DNA from: Ensifer oleiphilus
GTDB taxonomy: Bacteria; Pseudomonadota; Alphaproteobacteria; Rhizobiales; Rhizobiaceae
Direction of reading: 5' to 3'
Length of the DNA: 64,000 nucleotides
Assembly: GCF_013371465.1 (NCBI RefSeq)
Contig: NZ_JABWDU010000015.1
Location: forward strand, 1-64,000
The position numbers and the translations under genes are program-made. Positions 39,736-49,269 of the stretch are shown in pieces (position 1 is the first letter of the stretch; every line of letters starts with the position of its first letter). The notes beneath the pieces were generated by a model. It searched no databases. It was not told the origin of the DNA and saw nothing but the letters and a program-made list of their open reading frames with translations.

Positions 39736-41246
39736 TGCAGCCGATCACACGCTTCCTGACGGACGAGGCAGCCACGATCCAGCTCGGCGAAGACCTGGCG
39801 CTGGCGTTGAAGGCGGGTGATTGCCTGGCCCTGTCAGGCGATCTTGGCGCCGGAAAATCGACACTCGCGCGCGCCTTTCTGCGTGCTGTGGCCGACGATG
39901 ATGGTCTCGAAGTCCCAAGCCCGACCTTTACGCTGGTACAGAGCTACGACCTGCGCATTCCCGTGGCGCATTTCGACCTCTATCGCCTTGGCCACGCCAG
40001 CGAACTCGACGAACTCGGTTTCGATGAGGCTCTGTCTCTCGGGATCTGTCTGGTCGAATGGCCCGAGCGAGCCGACGAGGCATTGCCGCCCAACAGGATT
40101 GTGCTGTCGATTACGCACGAACCGGACGGGCGGACGGTCAGCGTCTCCGGACCGGAGAGTGCCCTACAACGCATTGCCCGTTCGCTGGCGATCCGCGACT
40201 TCCTTTCCCACAACGAATTTCCCGACGCGCGACGACGGCATCTGAGCGGCGATGCCTCGGTCAGGGCATACGAGCGGGTCGATGGCCGGGACGGCCTTCC
40301 AGCCAGAATCCTGATGGACGCCGCGCGGCACAAGCCCGGGCCCATCCTCCAGGATGGCAAATACTACCAGCAGCTCGCGCATATCGCCGAGGACGTCGTC
40401 CCTTTCGTCGCCATCGATGAGCTTCTGAGGGAACGCGGCTTCGCCGCGCCAACGATCTACGCGAGCGATCTGGACCAGGGGATCTTGCTGATCGAGGACC
40501 TCGGTTCCGACGGCCTGCTCGACGACGACGGTAAGCCGATCGATGCGCGCTATGTCGAAAGCGTGCGCTTACTCGCCAAGCTTCACGCCGCGCCGGCCAA
40601 ACGCGACATCGCGCTCGCAGGCGGTATCAAGCATCACATCCCCGATTTCGACCGCACCGCGATGATGATCGAAACGCGGCTGCTGATCGACTGGTACCTA
40701 CCATGGAAACGCGGTGCGCCGGCCACGGAACAGGAGAAGCAGGACTACGCCGCAATCTGGGACGATCTGATCGACCTCATCGAGACCTCTGAGACAAACC
40801 TGCTGCTGCGCGACTTTCATTCTCCTAACATTATCTGGCGTCCCGAACAGGAAGGCCTCCAGAGTGTCGGCCTGATCGACTTCCAGGACGCGATGATCGG
40901 CCCGACGGCCTATGACGTGGCCTCGCTGGTTCAGGACGCCCGGGTGACGATCGAACCGGCGCTGGAAAGCCGGATGATGGACGCCTATCTCGCGGATCGT
41001 CGCGCCGCCGGCCCGTTCGACGAGGCCCTGTTCCTGCGCGACTGGCATCTGATGTCGGCCCAGCGCAACTGCAAGCTCGTCGGCATTTGGGTGCGCCTGA
41101 TGCAGCGCGACGGCAAGCCCGGCTACATGAAGCACATGCCGCGCACTTTCGCCTATCTCGAAGTCGCCCTCACGCACGAAGCGCTGAAACCCTTGCGCGA
41201 CTGGTGTATGAAGACGGGACTAATCGGTCCCGAATCAGCGAACTGA
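39735..41246 (+). CDS. TsaE-AmgK fusion: t6A ATPase and amino-sugar anomeric kinase
   Basis: A 503-residue two-domain protein. Residues 1-150 are TsaE, the ATPase of the tRNA threonylcarbamoyladenosine complex, with P-loop GDLGAGKST (about 35-43), PSPTFTLVQSY and HFDLYRL. Residues about 160-500 are an aminoglycoside-phosphotransferase fold like AmgK, with LLRDFHSPNI as catalytic loop and GLIDFQDA binding metal. AmgK phosphorylates N-acetylmuramic acid at C1 in peptidoglycan recycling. The next gene is MurU-like, the enzyme that follows AmgK. The fusion is recurrent in Rhizobiales; the joining of the two activities has no clear rationale. Confidence 0.9.
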   Translation: MQPITRFLTDEAATIQLGEDLALALKAGDCLALSGDLGAGKSTLARAFLRAVADDDGLEVPSPTFTLVQSYDLRIPVAHFDLYRLGHASELDELGFDEALSLGICLVEWPERADEALPPNRIVLSITHEPDGRTVSVSGPESALQRIARSLAIRDFLSHNEFPDARRRHLSGDASVRAYERVDGRDGLPARILMDAARHKPGPILQDGKYYQQLAHIAEDVVPFVAIDELLRERGFAAPTIYASDLDQGILLIEDLGSDGLLDDDGKPIDARYVESVRLLAKLHAAPAKRDIALAGGIKHHIPDFDRTAMMIETRLLIDWYLPWKRGAPATEQEKQDYAAIWDDLIDLIETSETNLLLRDFHSPNIIWRPEQEGLQSVGLIDFQDAMIGPTAYDVASLVQDARVTIEPALESRMMDAYLADRRAAGPFDEALFLRDWHLMSAQRNCKLVGIWVRLMQRDGKPGYMKHMPRTFAYLEVALTHEALKPLRDWCMKTGLIGPESAN

Positions 41247-41256
41247 CAGAGAAGCA

Positions 41257-41988
41257 ATGTCGATCAGCAATGCGATGGTGCTCGCGGCGGGCCTCGGTAC
41301 CCGCCTACGCCCGATCACCAATACCAAGCCCAAACCACTGGTGAAGATCGCCGGCAAGCCGATGATCGACTACGTTCTCGATCTGCTGGTCGACGCGGGC
41401 GTCACCACGGCGGCCGTCAACGTCCACCACTTCGCCGACCAGATGGAAGCGCATCTGGCGCAGCGCACGGCTCCAGATGTCGTGATCTCGGACGAACGCG
41501 ACGCGTTGATGAATTCGGGCGGCGGCCTCGCCAAGGGTCTCAAGCTGCTGGCTGACGGCCCCGTTCTGGTGATGAACGCCGATCTTTTCTGGATCGGCGA
41601 GAATGAGAACGAACCGAGCAATCTCCAGCGGCTCGCCGAATTCTTCGATCCGACTCGAATGGACATGGCGCTGCTCTGCGTGCGCGACGAGGATACCACG
41701 GGGCACAACGGTAAGAAGGATTTCTCGCTCGGCGCCGATGGCCGCCTGGTGCGTTACGCTGAAGGCATGGACAATCCCGTCGTTTATGCAGGCGCAATCG
41801 CGCTTGACAAGAAGCTGTTCGCCGACGCGCCTGACGAAGCGTTCAACCTCAATATCTATTTCGACCGGGCGATTGCTTCAGGGCGATTGTTCGGCATCGT
41901 ACTTGACGGTCACTGGATGACGGTCGGCACGCCGGAGGCTATCGAAGACGCCGAAGCCGCCATTCGCCGCCACCAGCCGGGGGGATGA
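41257..41988 (+). CDS. MurU-like nucleotidyltransferase
   Basis: A 243-residue sugar-1-phosphate nucleotidyltransferase. The signature is LAAGLGTRLRPIT (about residues 9-21), then KPLVKIAGKPM and the metal-binding VMNADLFW. It is of the short MurU/MobA-like type, lacking an acyltransferase domain. In Pseudomonas MurU makes UDP-MurNAc from MurNAc-1-phosphate, the product of AmgK, whose homologue is encoded just upstream. Context therefore supports a cell-wall recycling role that bypasses MurA and fosfomycin; enzymatic specificity is inference. Overlaps addB by four bases. Confidence 0.85.
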   Translation: MSISNAMVLAAGLGTRLRPITNTKPKPLVKIAGKPMIDYVLDLLVDAGVTTAAVNVHHFADQMEAHLAQRTAPDVVISDERDALMNSGGGLAKGLKLLADGPVLVMNADLFWIGENENEPSNLQRLAEFFDPTRMDMALLCVRDEDTTGHNGKKDFSLGADGRLVRYAEGMDNPVVYAGAIALDKKLFADAPDEAFNLNIYFDRAIASGRLFGIVLDGHWMTVGTPEAIEDAEAAIRRHQPGG

Positions 41989-44900
41989 TCGTGTCCTATC
42001 GCGAGCCGAACGTCTTCACCATTCCGCCGGGCCTGCCCTTCCTGAAGACACTCGCGCGCAAACTCTGCGACGGCACGCTGACGCCGGATTTTCGCTACGA
42101 CCCCGCCGACCCGTTGCCGCTTGCCGGCGTGACGATCTTCGTACCGACGCGCCGCTCCGCCCGCGTGCTGCGCTCGGAATTCGTCGATCTTCTCGGCGGC
42201 CGATCGGCCATCCTGCCGACGATCCGGGCGCTCGGCGAAACCGACGACGACAGCGGCTTCTTCGATGCGGAAGTGCCGGCGATCCTCGATCTGGCGCCGC
42301 CCCTGCCCGGCACCGCGCGGCTGATCGAGCTTGGCCGGCTGATCCTTGCCTGGCGCAACCGCCTGCCGAAGGTCGTGCTCGACATTCACGCGGAAAGCCC
42401 GCTGATCGCTCCTGCGAGCCCGGCGGACGCCATCTGGCTGGCGCGCAATCTTGCCGAACTCGTCGACGCGATGGAGACGGAAGAACTCGACTGGGAAGCG
42501 CTCGACAGTCTCGACGCAGGCGAACATGCGCTCTGGTGGCAGCTGACGCTCGAATTCCTGAAAATCGCCCGGGTCTACTGGCCGGAGCGGCTGGAGGAAC
42601 TCAAGCAGTCCTCGCCGGCACGGCATCGCAACGCCATCCTGCAGGCCGAGACGCAGCGCATTGCCGCAGGCGCGCTTCAAGGGCCGATCATCATCGCCGG
42701 CTCGACCGGCTCGATCCCGGCGACCGCCGCGCTGATCGCCGCGGTCCAGAAGCTTCCCAACGGCACCATCGTTTTGCCTGGGCTCGACCAGACGATGACC
42801 GACGCGGAATGGGGCATGATCATTGGCGAGACCGTCGCCGGCGGCCGGCCCGACCCCGCAAGCCGCAGCCATCCGCAATACGGCTTCCACCGCCTGCTGC
42901 AGCGCATGCAGGTCGAGCGCCGCGATGTACCGACGCTCGATCAGGCCGATGCCGGATTGACCGATCGCAGCGAGATCCTGTCGCACGCGCTCTTGCCCGC
43001 CAAGGCGACGAACGGCTGGACCGAGACCCGCAACGAGCTTAAGCCCGAGACATTGCAGCAGGCCTTTGGCGACGTCGCCCTGATCGAAACCGCCAATGAG
43101 CGCGAGGAGGCGACCGCAATTGCCATCGCGCTGCGGCTGGCGCTTGAGGGCAGCGATGACAGCCAGGCGGCGCTGATCACACCGGACCGCAATCTGGCGC
43201 GCCGCGTCGGCGCTGAGCTCGCACGTTTCGATATCGAAGCGGACGATTCAGCCGGTACGCCACTCGCCTCCACGCCCGCCGGTACGCTGATGCGGCTGCT
43301 GCTGGAGGCAAGCCTTCGACCTGGCGATCCGGTGCCACTGGTGGCGCTGTTCAAACATCCGCTCTCCCGTTTCAGCCTCTCGAAGGCAGAACTGCGCCGC
43401 AGCGCCGATGTGCTGGAGCGGCTGGCGCTGCGCAGCGGCACACAGATCGCCGACATTTCGTTGCTGGAGCCGCTGCTCGACCAGGCAGTCGCCGATCACG
43501 AAGTCGATCGCCATCCGCCGGAATGGCGGATCGGCATCACCGAGGACGACATTCTTGCGGCCAAGGACCTGGCCATGCGGGTAAAGTCGGCAACGGAGCC
43601 GCTTGCCGGCGCGCTGGTTCGGCGCACCGACGGGCGACGCCCCTTCTCCGAGACATTCACCTTTGCCGAATGGGCGACACGAACCGGCCAGACCCTGGAG
43701 GCCGTCGCAAGCGACGAGCGTGCCGACCTGAGCGGCCTCTGGTCCGGCGAAGCAGGCGAAGCCCTGGCGACGCTTTTGCGTGGCATCATCGAGACCGAAG
43801 GGCAGATGGATGCCGACGGGCCGCAATGGTGCGACATCATGGAGGCGCTTGCCGCCAGCGAGGCGGTCAAGCCGCGTTCGATGCGCCACCCCCGTGTCTT
43901 CATCTTCGGCGCACTGGAATCGCGCCTGCAGAGCATGGATCTCGTGGTGCTCGGCGGCATGAACGAAGGCAACTGGCCGGGACAGACCGCCAACGATCCC
44001 TTCCTTTCCCGCACGATGAAAACCGGGATCGGCCTCGAGCCGCCCGAACGTCGCGTCGGCCAGCTTGCCCACGACTTCCAGATGGCCTGCGGCACGCGCA
44101 AGCTGATCTTTTCCCGCTCGATGCGGCAGGGATCGGCGCCGACCGTGGCATCGCGATGGCTGCAGCGGTTGCTGGCGCTTGGCGGCAAACGGCTTGCAGA
44201 GACCCTGCGATCGAACGGCAGCGATTATCTCCTGTGGGCACGCATGCTCGACAAGGGCGGGCGCCAGGCACTGGCCGAACGCCCGGCACCCAAGCCGCCG
44301 GTCGACCTACAGCCACGCAAGTATTCGTTCAGTGAAGTCTCGCGGCTTCGTCGCGACCCCTATTCGATCTATGCGCGCCGGATCCTGCGGCTGCATCCTC
44401 TCGACCCGTTCAACCGCGATCCGGGTGCTTCCGAGCGTGGCACGCTCTACCACCGCATCGTCGATCGCTTCGTGCGCGGCGGGTTCGACATCCAGTCTAC
44501 CGCTGCCGACGAAGCGATGGCGCGCCTGCTCAACGAAGCCTTCGACGAAGAGCGGCTGCCCGCCCATATCGACACCATATGGCGGCCGCGCTTTGCCGCC
44601 GTCGGCACGGCGTTCCTGAAGTGGGAACGGGAGCGCGCGCGATTTGTCCGCAAGCCCTTGACGGAGGTTGCCGCATCGATGGACGTCGGCGTCGCCGACA
44701 TCCGCCTGACGGGGATCGCCGACCGGCTGGACACGCTGACCGATGGCACCGTGGAGATCATCGACTACAAGACCGGCTCCAGCCCTTCGATCAAGGAAGC
44801 GCGGGTGCTGCTCGATCCGCAGCTAGCGCTGGAAGCTGCAGCGCTGAAGGCCGGTGCGTTCAAGGGCATGGGTCCGGCCCACCCGCAATCCTTGCTCTAT

Positions 44901-45170
44901 GTCAGGCTGAAGCCAGGCGCCCGTTTCAAGGTGGAAGCGGTCAACAACGAGAACAGCCGGGCGAAAGAAACGAAATCGGCCGACCAGCTGGCCGACGATG
45001 CCCTGATCGAACTGAGAAAACTCCTGACCGCGCTGATGTCGGGCAGGCACGGCTTTGCCTCGCGCCTCATCGTCCAGAAGGAGCGCGACTATGGTGGCGA
45101 ATACGACCATCTGGCCCGTGTCGCGGAATGGTCGACCGCCGACAGCGAGGATGACAGCGATGAGGGATGA
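41985..45170 (+). CDS. addB: Double-strand break repair protein AddB, alphaproteobacterial type
   Basis: A 1061-residue subunit of the AddAB helicase-nuclease that processes double-strand breaks for RecA. The helicase-like N-terminal part has lost the standard P-loop, as in other AddB proteins. A segment GALESRLQSMDLVVLGGMNEGNWPG lies near residue 640. The C-terminal PD-(D/E)XK nuclease shows GIADRLDTL and VEIIDYKTGS (about 930). The iron-sulfur cysteines of Bacillus AddB are not evident. ATG overlaps the preceding stop (ATGA) and addA follows with overlap. Confidence 0.95.
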   Translation: MIVSYREPNVFTIPPGLPFLKTLARKLCDGTLTPDFRYDPADPLPLAGVTIFVPTRRSARVLRSEFVDLLGGRSAILPTIRALGETDDDSGFFDAEVPAILDLAPPLPGTARLIELGRLILAWRNRLPKVVLDIHAESPLIAPASPADAIWLARNLAELVDAMETEELDWEALDSLDAGEHALWWQLTLEFLKIARVYWPERLEELKQSSPARHRNAILQAETQRIAAGALQGPIIIAGSTGSIPATAALIAAVQKLPNGTIVLPGLDQTMTDAEWGMIIGETVAGGRPDPASRSHPQYGFHRLLQRMQVERRDVPTLDQADAGLTDRSEILSHALLPAKATNGWTETRNELKPETLQQAFGDVALIETANEREEATAIAIALRLALEGSDDSQAALITPDRNLARRVGAELARFDIEADDSAGTPLASTPAGTLMRLLLEASLRPGDPVPLVALFKHPLSRFSLSKAELRRSADVLERLALRSGTQIADISLLEPLLDQAVADHEVDRHPPEWRIGITEDDILAAKDLAMRVKSATEPLAGALVRRTDGRRPFSETFTFAEWATRTGQTLEAVASDERADLSGLWSGEAGEALATLLRGIIETEGQMDADGPQWCDIMEALAASEAVKPRSMRHPRVFIFGALESRLQSMDLVVLGGMNEGNWPGQTANDPFLSRTMKTGIGLEPPERRVGQLAHDFQMACGTRKLIFSRSMRQGSAPTVASRWLQRLLALGGKRLAETLRSNGSDYLLWARMLDKGGRQALAERPAPKPPVDLQPRKYSFSEVSRLRRDPYSIYARRILRLHPLDPFNRDPGASERGTLYHRIVDRFVRGGFDIQSTAADEAMARLLNEAFDEERLPAHIDTIWRPRFAAVGTAFLKWERERARFVRKPLTEVAASMDVGVADIRLTGIADRLDTLTDGTVEIIDYKTGSSPSIKEARVLLDPQLALEAAALKAGAFKGMGPAHPQSLLYVRLKPGARFKVEAVNNENSRAKETKSADQLADDALIELRKLLTALMSGRHGFASRLIVQKERDYGGEYDHLARVAEWSTADSEDDSDEG

Positions 45171-48100
45171 AAGTGCCGGCCCCGACGAAAGGACGCCCGA
45201 AGCCTGGCTCGACTGGACGTCGCGCCGGCAGTCGCTCGCCTCCGATCCCGCCCGCTCCGCCTGGGTTTCCGCCAATGCCGGGTCGGGCAAGACCCATGTG
45301 CTGACGCAGCGCGTCATCCGACTGCTGCTTGCCGGCTGCCGGCCGTCGGCCATTCTCTGCCTGACCTATACCAAGGCAGCGGCGTCCGAAATGTCGAACC
45401 GCGTCTTCGAGCGCCTTGCCGAATGGGTAACGCTCGACGACGAGGCGCTGGAAAAGCGGATCGAGGCCATCGAGGGCGAGCGGCCGACGCGATTGAAGTT
45501 GCAGGAAGCGCGGCGGTTGTTTGCGCGCGCGCTCGAAACGCCGGGTGGCCTGAAGATCCAGACCATCCACGCCTTCTGCGAGGCGCTGCTGCACCAGTTT
45601 CCGCTGGAAGCAAACGTTGCCGGGCATTTCTCTGTACTCGACGACCGGGCGGCAGCGGTGCTGCTGGCGGATGCGCGTCGTGCCCTCTTGACGGCGACGA
45701 CGGCCGACGGCGATGCAGCGCTTGCCGATGCCTTTGCCACCGTGCTCGAACTGGCCGACGACACCGGGCTTGAAAAGCTGGTGGCAGCGATCGTTTCCAA
45801 CCGCACCGCGATCCAGGCCTTTCTCGACCACGCCGACGCCCATGGCGGTATCGCCGTCCAATTGCGCGCGGCCCTCAAGCTTGCCCCTGAGGATAGCGTC
45901 GAGCGCACCCTTCAGAGTGTCTGGCCGCTTGCGGGCCTTAACGGTCCCTCGCTGGAACGTTACCTCTCGATTGCCGCCAGCGCCGGCGGCGCCAAGGTGC
46001 TGGATTTCGCCGAGGGACTGCGCACGACGGCGAAGCTTGTCGATCCGATGGCCCGCTACGAAGGGCTGCAGGAGCTGTTCTTTACCGGTACCGGCAAGCC
46101 GCGCGCCGATTCCGCCTTCGTCAACAAGGCGATGCTTCAGGCAGCACCAGACCTGCTTGAGCTCGTCGAAGCCGCCCGCGACCATGTGGTTGCCTGTGCC
46201 GACCGGCTGAGCATCGTCCAGATGTACGAAGCGACGCTTTCGGCGCTGACCCTCGCCGATCGGCTCAGCAACGACTATGAAGCCCTGAAGCGCACGCGCA
46301 GCCAGCTCGATTTCGAGGACCTGATCAATCGCACCGCGAGCCTGTTTGCGCGCGGCGATGTCAGCGCCTGGGTGCACTACAAGCTCGACCAGGGCATCGA
46401 CCACATCCTCGTCGACGAGGCCCAGGATACCAGCCCGACGCAATGGACGATCATCCAGGCGCTGGCGGCTGACTTCTTCTCCGGCGATAGCGCCCGCGGC
46501 ACCGACCGCACCATGTTTGCCGTCGGCGATGAGAAACAGTCGATCTACTCCTTCCAGGGCGCCCGTCCCGAACGTTTCTCGCGCGAAAGCATCGAGACCG
46601 AGCGGCGCGTGCGTGACGGCGGCAAGGCTTTCAGCCCGATCCGGCTGCAGCTTTCCTTCCGCTCTACCGTCGACGTGCTCTCGGCCGTCGATACGGTCTT
46701 TGCCAACCCGGTCCATGCGCGTGGGCTCAGCGCCCAGAACGAAGCAGTGGTGCATGCCTCCAACCGTATCGGCCATCCCGGTGCCGTCGACATCTGGGAC
46801 GTGATTGCCGCCGAGCCGACAGAGACAGACGACGAATGGACCGCACCCTTCGATGCGACGCCCGAAACGGCACCGGTCAACATTCTCGCCCGGCGCATTG
46901 CCGCCGTGCTCGATAGCTGGATCGGGCACGAGAGCGTCATCGAGAAGGGCGTGCGCCGCGCCATGCGCCCAGGCGACGTCATCGTGCTGGTCCGCAAACG
47001 CGACGCTTTCGTCAACGCGCTGACACGTGCCCTGAAGCGCCGCAGCGACATTCCCGTCGCCGGTGCCGACCGGCTGGTGCTGACGAGCCATATCGCCATC
47101 CAGGACCTCCTGGCGCTCGGCCGCTTCATGTTGCTGCCCGAGGATGATCTGTCGCTGGCGGCATTGTTGAAGAGCCCGCTGTTCAACCTCGACGAGGATA
47201 CGCTGTTCGAACTCGCCGCCCGACGCGACGAAGGCGTGAGCCTCTGGCAGAGGTTGCAGCAATCCGGCGCCGACGAAGGCTCTCCTCACGAAGAAGTCGT
47301 CAGGAGGCTTGGTCGCTACGCTGCCCTCTCCCAACAGCTCGCTCCGCATGATTTCTATGCCCGCGTGCTTGGCGTGCACGGCGGGCGCGCAGCCTTCCTC
47401 GCCCGGCTCGGCAGCGAAGTGAGCGACATTCTCGACGAGTTCCTGACCTTTGCACTCGATCAAGAAAGAAGCGGCCTTCCTGGCTTGCAGGCCTTCATCT
47501 CGACGCTCGAAATCGAGGCGCCGACGGTCAAGCGCGAGCAGGACAAGGAGCGCGACGAAGTCCGCATCATGACCGTGCACGCGGCCAAGGGGCTGGAAGC
47601 GCCGGTGGTGTTTCTGGTCGATGGCGGCGGCAAGCCGTTCAACTCCCAGCATGTGCCCGATCTCCGCTTCCTGGAGATGCCGCTTCCGGATGGCTCGAGC
47701 TATCCCCTGCCCGTCTGGCGGGCTCCGGGCTCGGCATCCAATTCGTTTGTCGCCGCCGACAGCGAGCGGTTGAAGGCCTTGGCCGAGGAAGAATACCGCC
47801 GCCTGCTCTACGTGGGCATGACCCGGGCTGCCGACCGGCTGGTCGTGTGCGGCTATCGTGGGCAACGGGCAAGCGCAGACACCTGGCACGCCATGGTGCA
47901 GGCAAGCCTGTCGCAGGACGACAACGGTCGCAGCACCCCCGCCATCTTCAAGGCCGGTGACGAGGAATGGGCGGGGCACGCCTGGCGGGAAACGCATGTG
48001 CCGCGCGATGTGCCGTCGGGCGACGAAGGCTCCGACCTCACCGCTACCCCGAAAACCGGCTTGCCGATCGCTCTTTCCATGCCATTGCCGCCGCCGCGAC

Positions 48101-48729
48101 GTTTGCCGCGGCCGCTCAGCCCATCGGGCGTCGGCATTGCGGTGGACGAAGACGAAGGCGACATGATCGTCGGTTCGGCGCTGTTTTCGCAGAAGGCGCC
48201 AGCCGATATCTCGATGCTGCGCGGCGCCATCCTGCACCGGCTGCTGCAGGTCCTGCCGTCGATCGCCGCTTCCGAGCGACTGTCTGCGGCCGACCGCTAC
48301 CTCGCCCGCTCGGTGCCGCGCTGGCCCGAAATGCAGCGCGCACGTCTGCGTGATGCCGTGCTGCAGGTGGTCGACCATGCCGACCTGCAGTCGCTCTTTT
48401 CCGACGCCAGCCGTGCTGAAGTCTCGGTGATGGGCACATTGAAGCTCGGGAACCGGGAATTTGCCGTTTCCGGCCGAATCGACCGGCTGTCTGTCGTGGA
48501 AGGCGTCGTTACCATCGCCGACTTCAAGACCAACCGCCGCGTGCCCACATCGCCCGACGATGTTCCCGACGCCTATAAGGCGCAGCTGGCAATCTATCGC
48601 GAGCTGTTGCGGCCGCTCTATCCGGCGCACCGCTTCCAATGTGCACTGATCTTCACCGAAGGCCCCACCATCCACGTGCTTGAGGCTGCCGCGCTGGACA
48701 GGAGCCTTGAAGACCTCGCGACAAAGTGA
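45160..48729 (+). CDS. addA: Double-strand break repair helicase AddA, alphaproteobacterial type
   Basis: I choose ATG 45160, with GAGG nine bases upstream, giving 1189 residues; ATG 45151 is an alternative. This is a UvrD-like SF1 helicase with Walker A ANAGSGKT (38-45), motif II VDEAQDTSP, motif III with GDEKQSIYSFQGA, motif V TVHAAKGLEAPVV and motif VI YVGMTRAADRL. The C-terminal nuclease domain has GRIDRLSV and IADFKTNR. It overlaps the addB stop by 11 bases, so the two are translationally coupled. Confidence 0.96.
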   Translation: MRDESAGPDERTPEAWLDWTSRRQSLASDPARSAWVSANAGSGKTHVLTQRVIRLLLAGCRPSAILCLTYTKAAASEMSNRVFERLAEWVTLDDEALEKRIEAIEGERPTRLKLQEARRLFARALETPGGLKIQTIHAFCEALLHQFPLEANVAGHFSVLDDRAAAVLLADARRALLTATTADGDAALADAFATVLELADDTGLEKLVAAIVSNRTAIQAFLDHADAHGGIAVQLRAALKLAPEDSVERTLQSVWPLAGLNGPSLERYLSIAASAGGAKVLDFAEGLRTTAKLVDPMARYEGLQELFFTGTGKPRADSAFVNKAMLQAAPDLLELVEAARDHVVACADRLSIVQMYEATLSALTLADRLSNDYEALKRTRSQLDFEDLINRTASLFARGDVSAWVHYKLDQGIDHILVDEAQDTSPTQWTIIQALAADFFSGDSARGTDRTMFAVGDEKQSIYSFQGARPERFSRESIETERRVRDGGKAFSPIRLQLSFRSTVDVLSAVDTVFANPVHARGLSAQNEAVVHASNRIGHPGAVDIWDVIAAEPTETDDEWTAPFDATPETAPVNILARRIAAVLDSWIGHESVIEKGVRRAMRPGDVIVLVRKRDAFVNALTRALKRRSDIPVAGADRLVLTSHIAIQDLLALGRFMLLPEDDLSLAALLKSPLFNLDEDTLFELAARRDEGVSLWQRLQQSGADEGSPHEEVVRRLGRYAALSQQLAPHDFYARVLGVHGGRAAFLARLGSEVSDILDEFLTFALDQERSGLPGLQAFISTLEIEAPTVKREQDKERDEVRIMTVHAAKGLEAPVVFLVDGGGKPFNSQHVPDLRFLEMPLPDGSSYPLPVWRAPGSASNSFVAADSERLKALAEEEYRRLLYVGMTRAADRLVVCGYRGQRASADTWHAMVQASLSQDDNGRSTPAIFKAGDEEWAGHAWRETHVPRDVPSGDEGSDLTATPKTGLPIALSMPLPPPRRLPRPLSPSGVGIAVDEDEGDMIVGSALFSQKAPADISMLRGAILHRLLQVLPSIAASERLSAADRYLARSVPRWPEMQRARLRDAVLQVVDHADLQSLFSDASRAEVSVMGTLKLGNREFAVSGRIDRLSVVEGVVTIADFKTNRRVPTSPDDVPDAYKAQLAIYRELLRPLYPAHRFQCALIFTEGPTIHVLEAAALDRSLEDLATK

Positions 48730-48815
48730 GATACCCGATATTGAAAATCCAGTGGGACAGTCTCACATGAGACACAACATCTGGACACCGACATTTCGAA
48801 CGCAAGGAGCAGCCA

Positions 48816-49139
48816 ATGGCTACTGTAAAAGTCGATACATCCAATTTTCAGCAGGAAGTGCTGAACGCCGCCGAGCCGGTGGTTGTCGATTTCTGGGCTG
48901 AATGGTGCGGCCCGTGCAAGATGATCGCGCCGAGCCTCGAGGAAATCTCCAACGAGCTCGCCGGCAAGGTCAAGGTCGTGAAGCTGAACATCGACGAGAA
49001 CCCGGAACTGGCCGCGCAATACGGCGTGCGCTCGATCCCGACGCTTGCGATGTTCAAGGCTGGTGAAGTTGCCGACATCAAGGTTGGCGCTGCTCCGAAG
49101 ACGGCCCTGACATCCTGGATTTCGACTGCGGCCGCTTAA
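48816..49139 (+). CDS. trxA: Thioredoxin
   Basis: A 107-residue thioredoxin with active site [10 protein letters not shown] (Cys31-Gly-Pro-Cys34 region) and the conserved cis-proline in RSIPTLAMF. It reduces disulfides in the cytoplasm with thioredoxin reductase. AAGGAGC precedes the ATG. It follows addA by 86 bases and is probably transcribed mainly from its own promoter. A clear terminator follows. Confidence 0.98.
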   Translation: MATVKVDTSNFQQEVLNAAEPVVVDFWAEWCGPCKMIAPSLEEISNELAGKVKVVKLNIDENPELAAQYGVRSIPTLAMFKAGEVADIKVGAAPKTALTSWISTAAA

Positions 49140-49162
49140 GGCCAACATTTCGAACCGACTTC

Positions 49163-49187
49163 AAAGCCCGGCTTTCCGGGCTTTTTT
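49163..49187 (+). terminator. Rho-independent terminator of trxA
   Basis: A nine-base-pair stem, AAAGCCCGG (49163-49171) with CCGGGCTTT (49176-49184), has a four-base loop and continues into a T run. Confidence 0.92.
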
Positions 49188-49269
49188 CTTGCCTTGAATG
49201 CTGCGGCAGAAGGTCTTGGCGCGGATCAGCCTTGCAAAGATGAACACTATCCTTGTCGAAGGTATGCGA

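Noticed and set aside
45067-48675. Very long minus-strand open frame opposite addA (1202 codons)
   Set aside because: It is the antisense shadow of addA in high-GC DNA; the composition is Gln/His/Arg-rich and no domain is recognisable, while addA has all helicase motifs.
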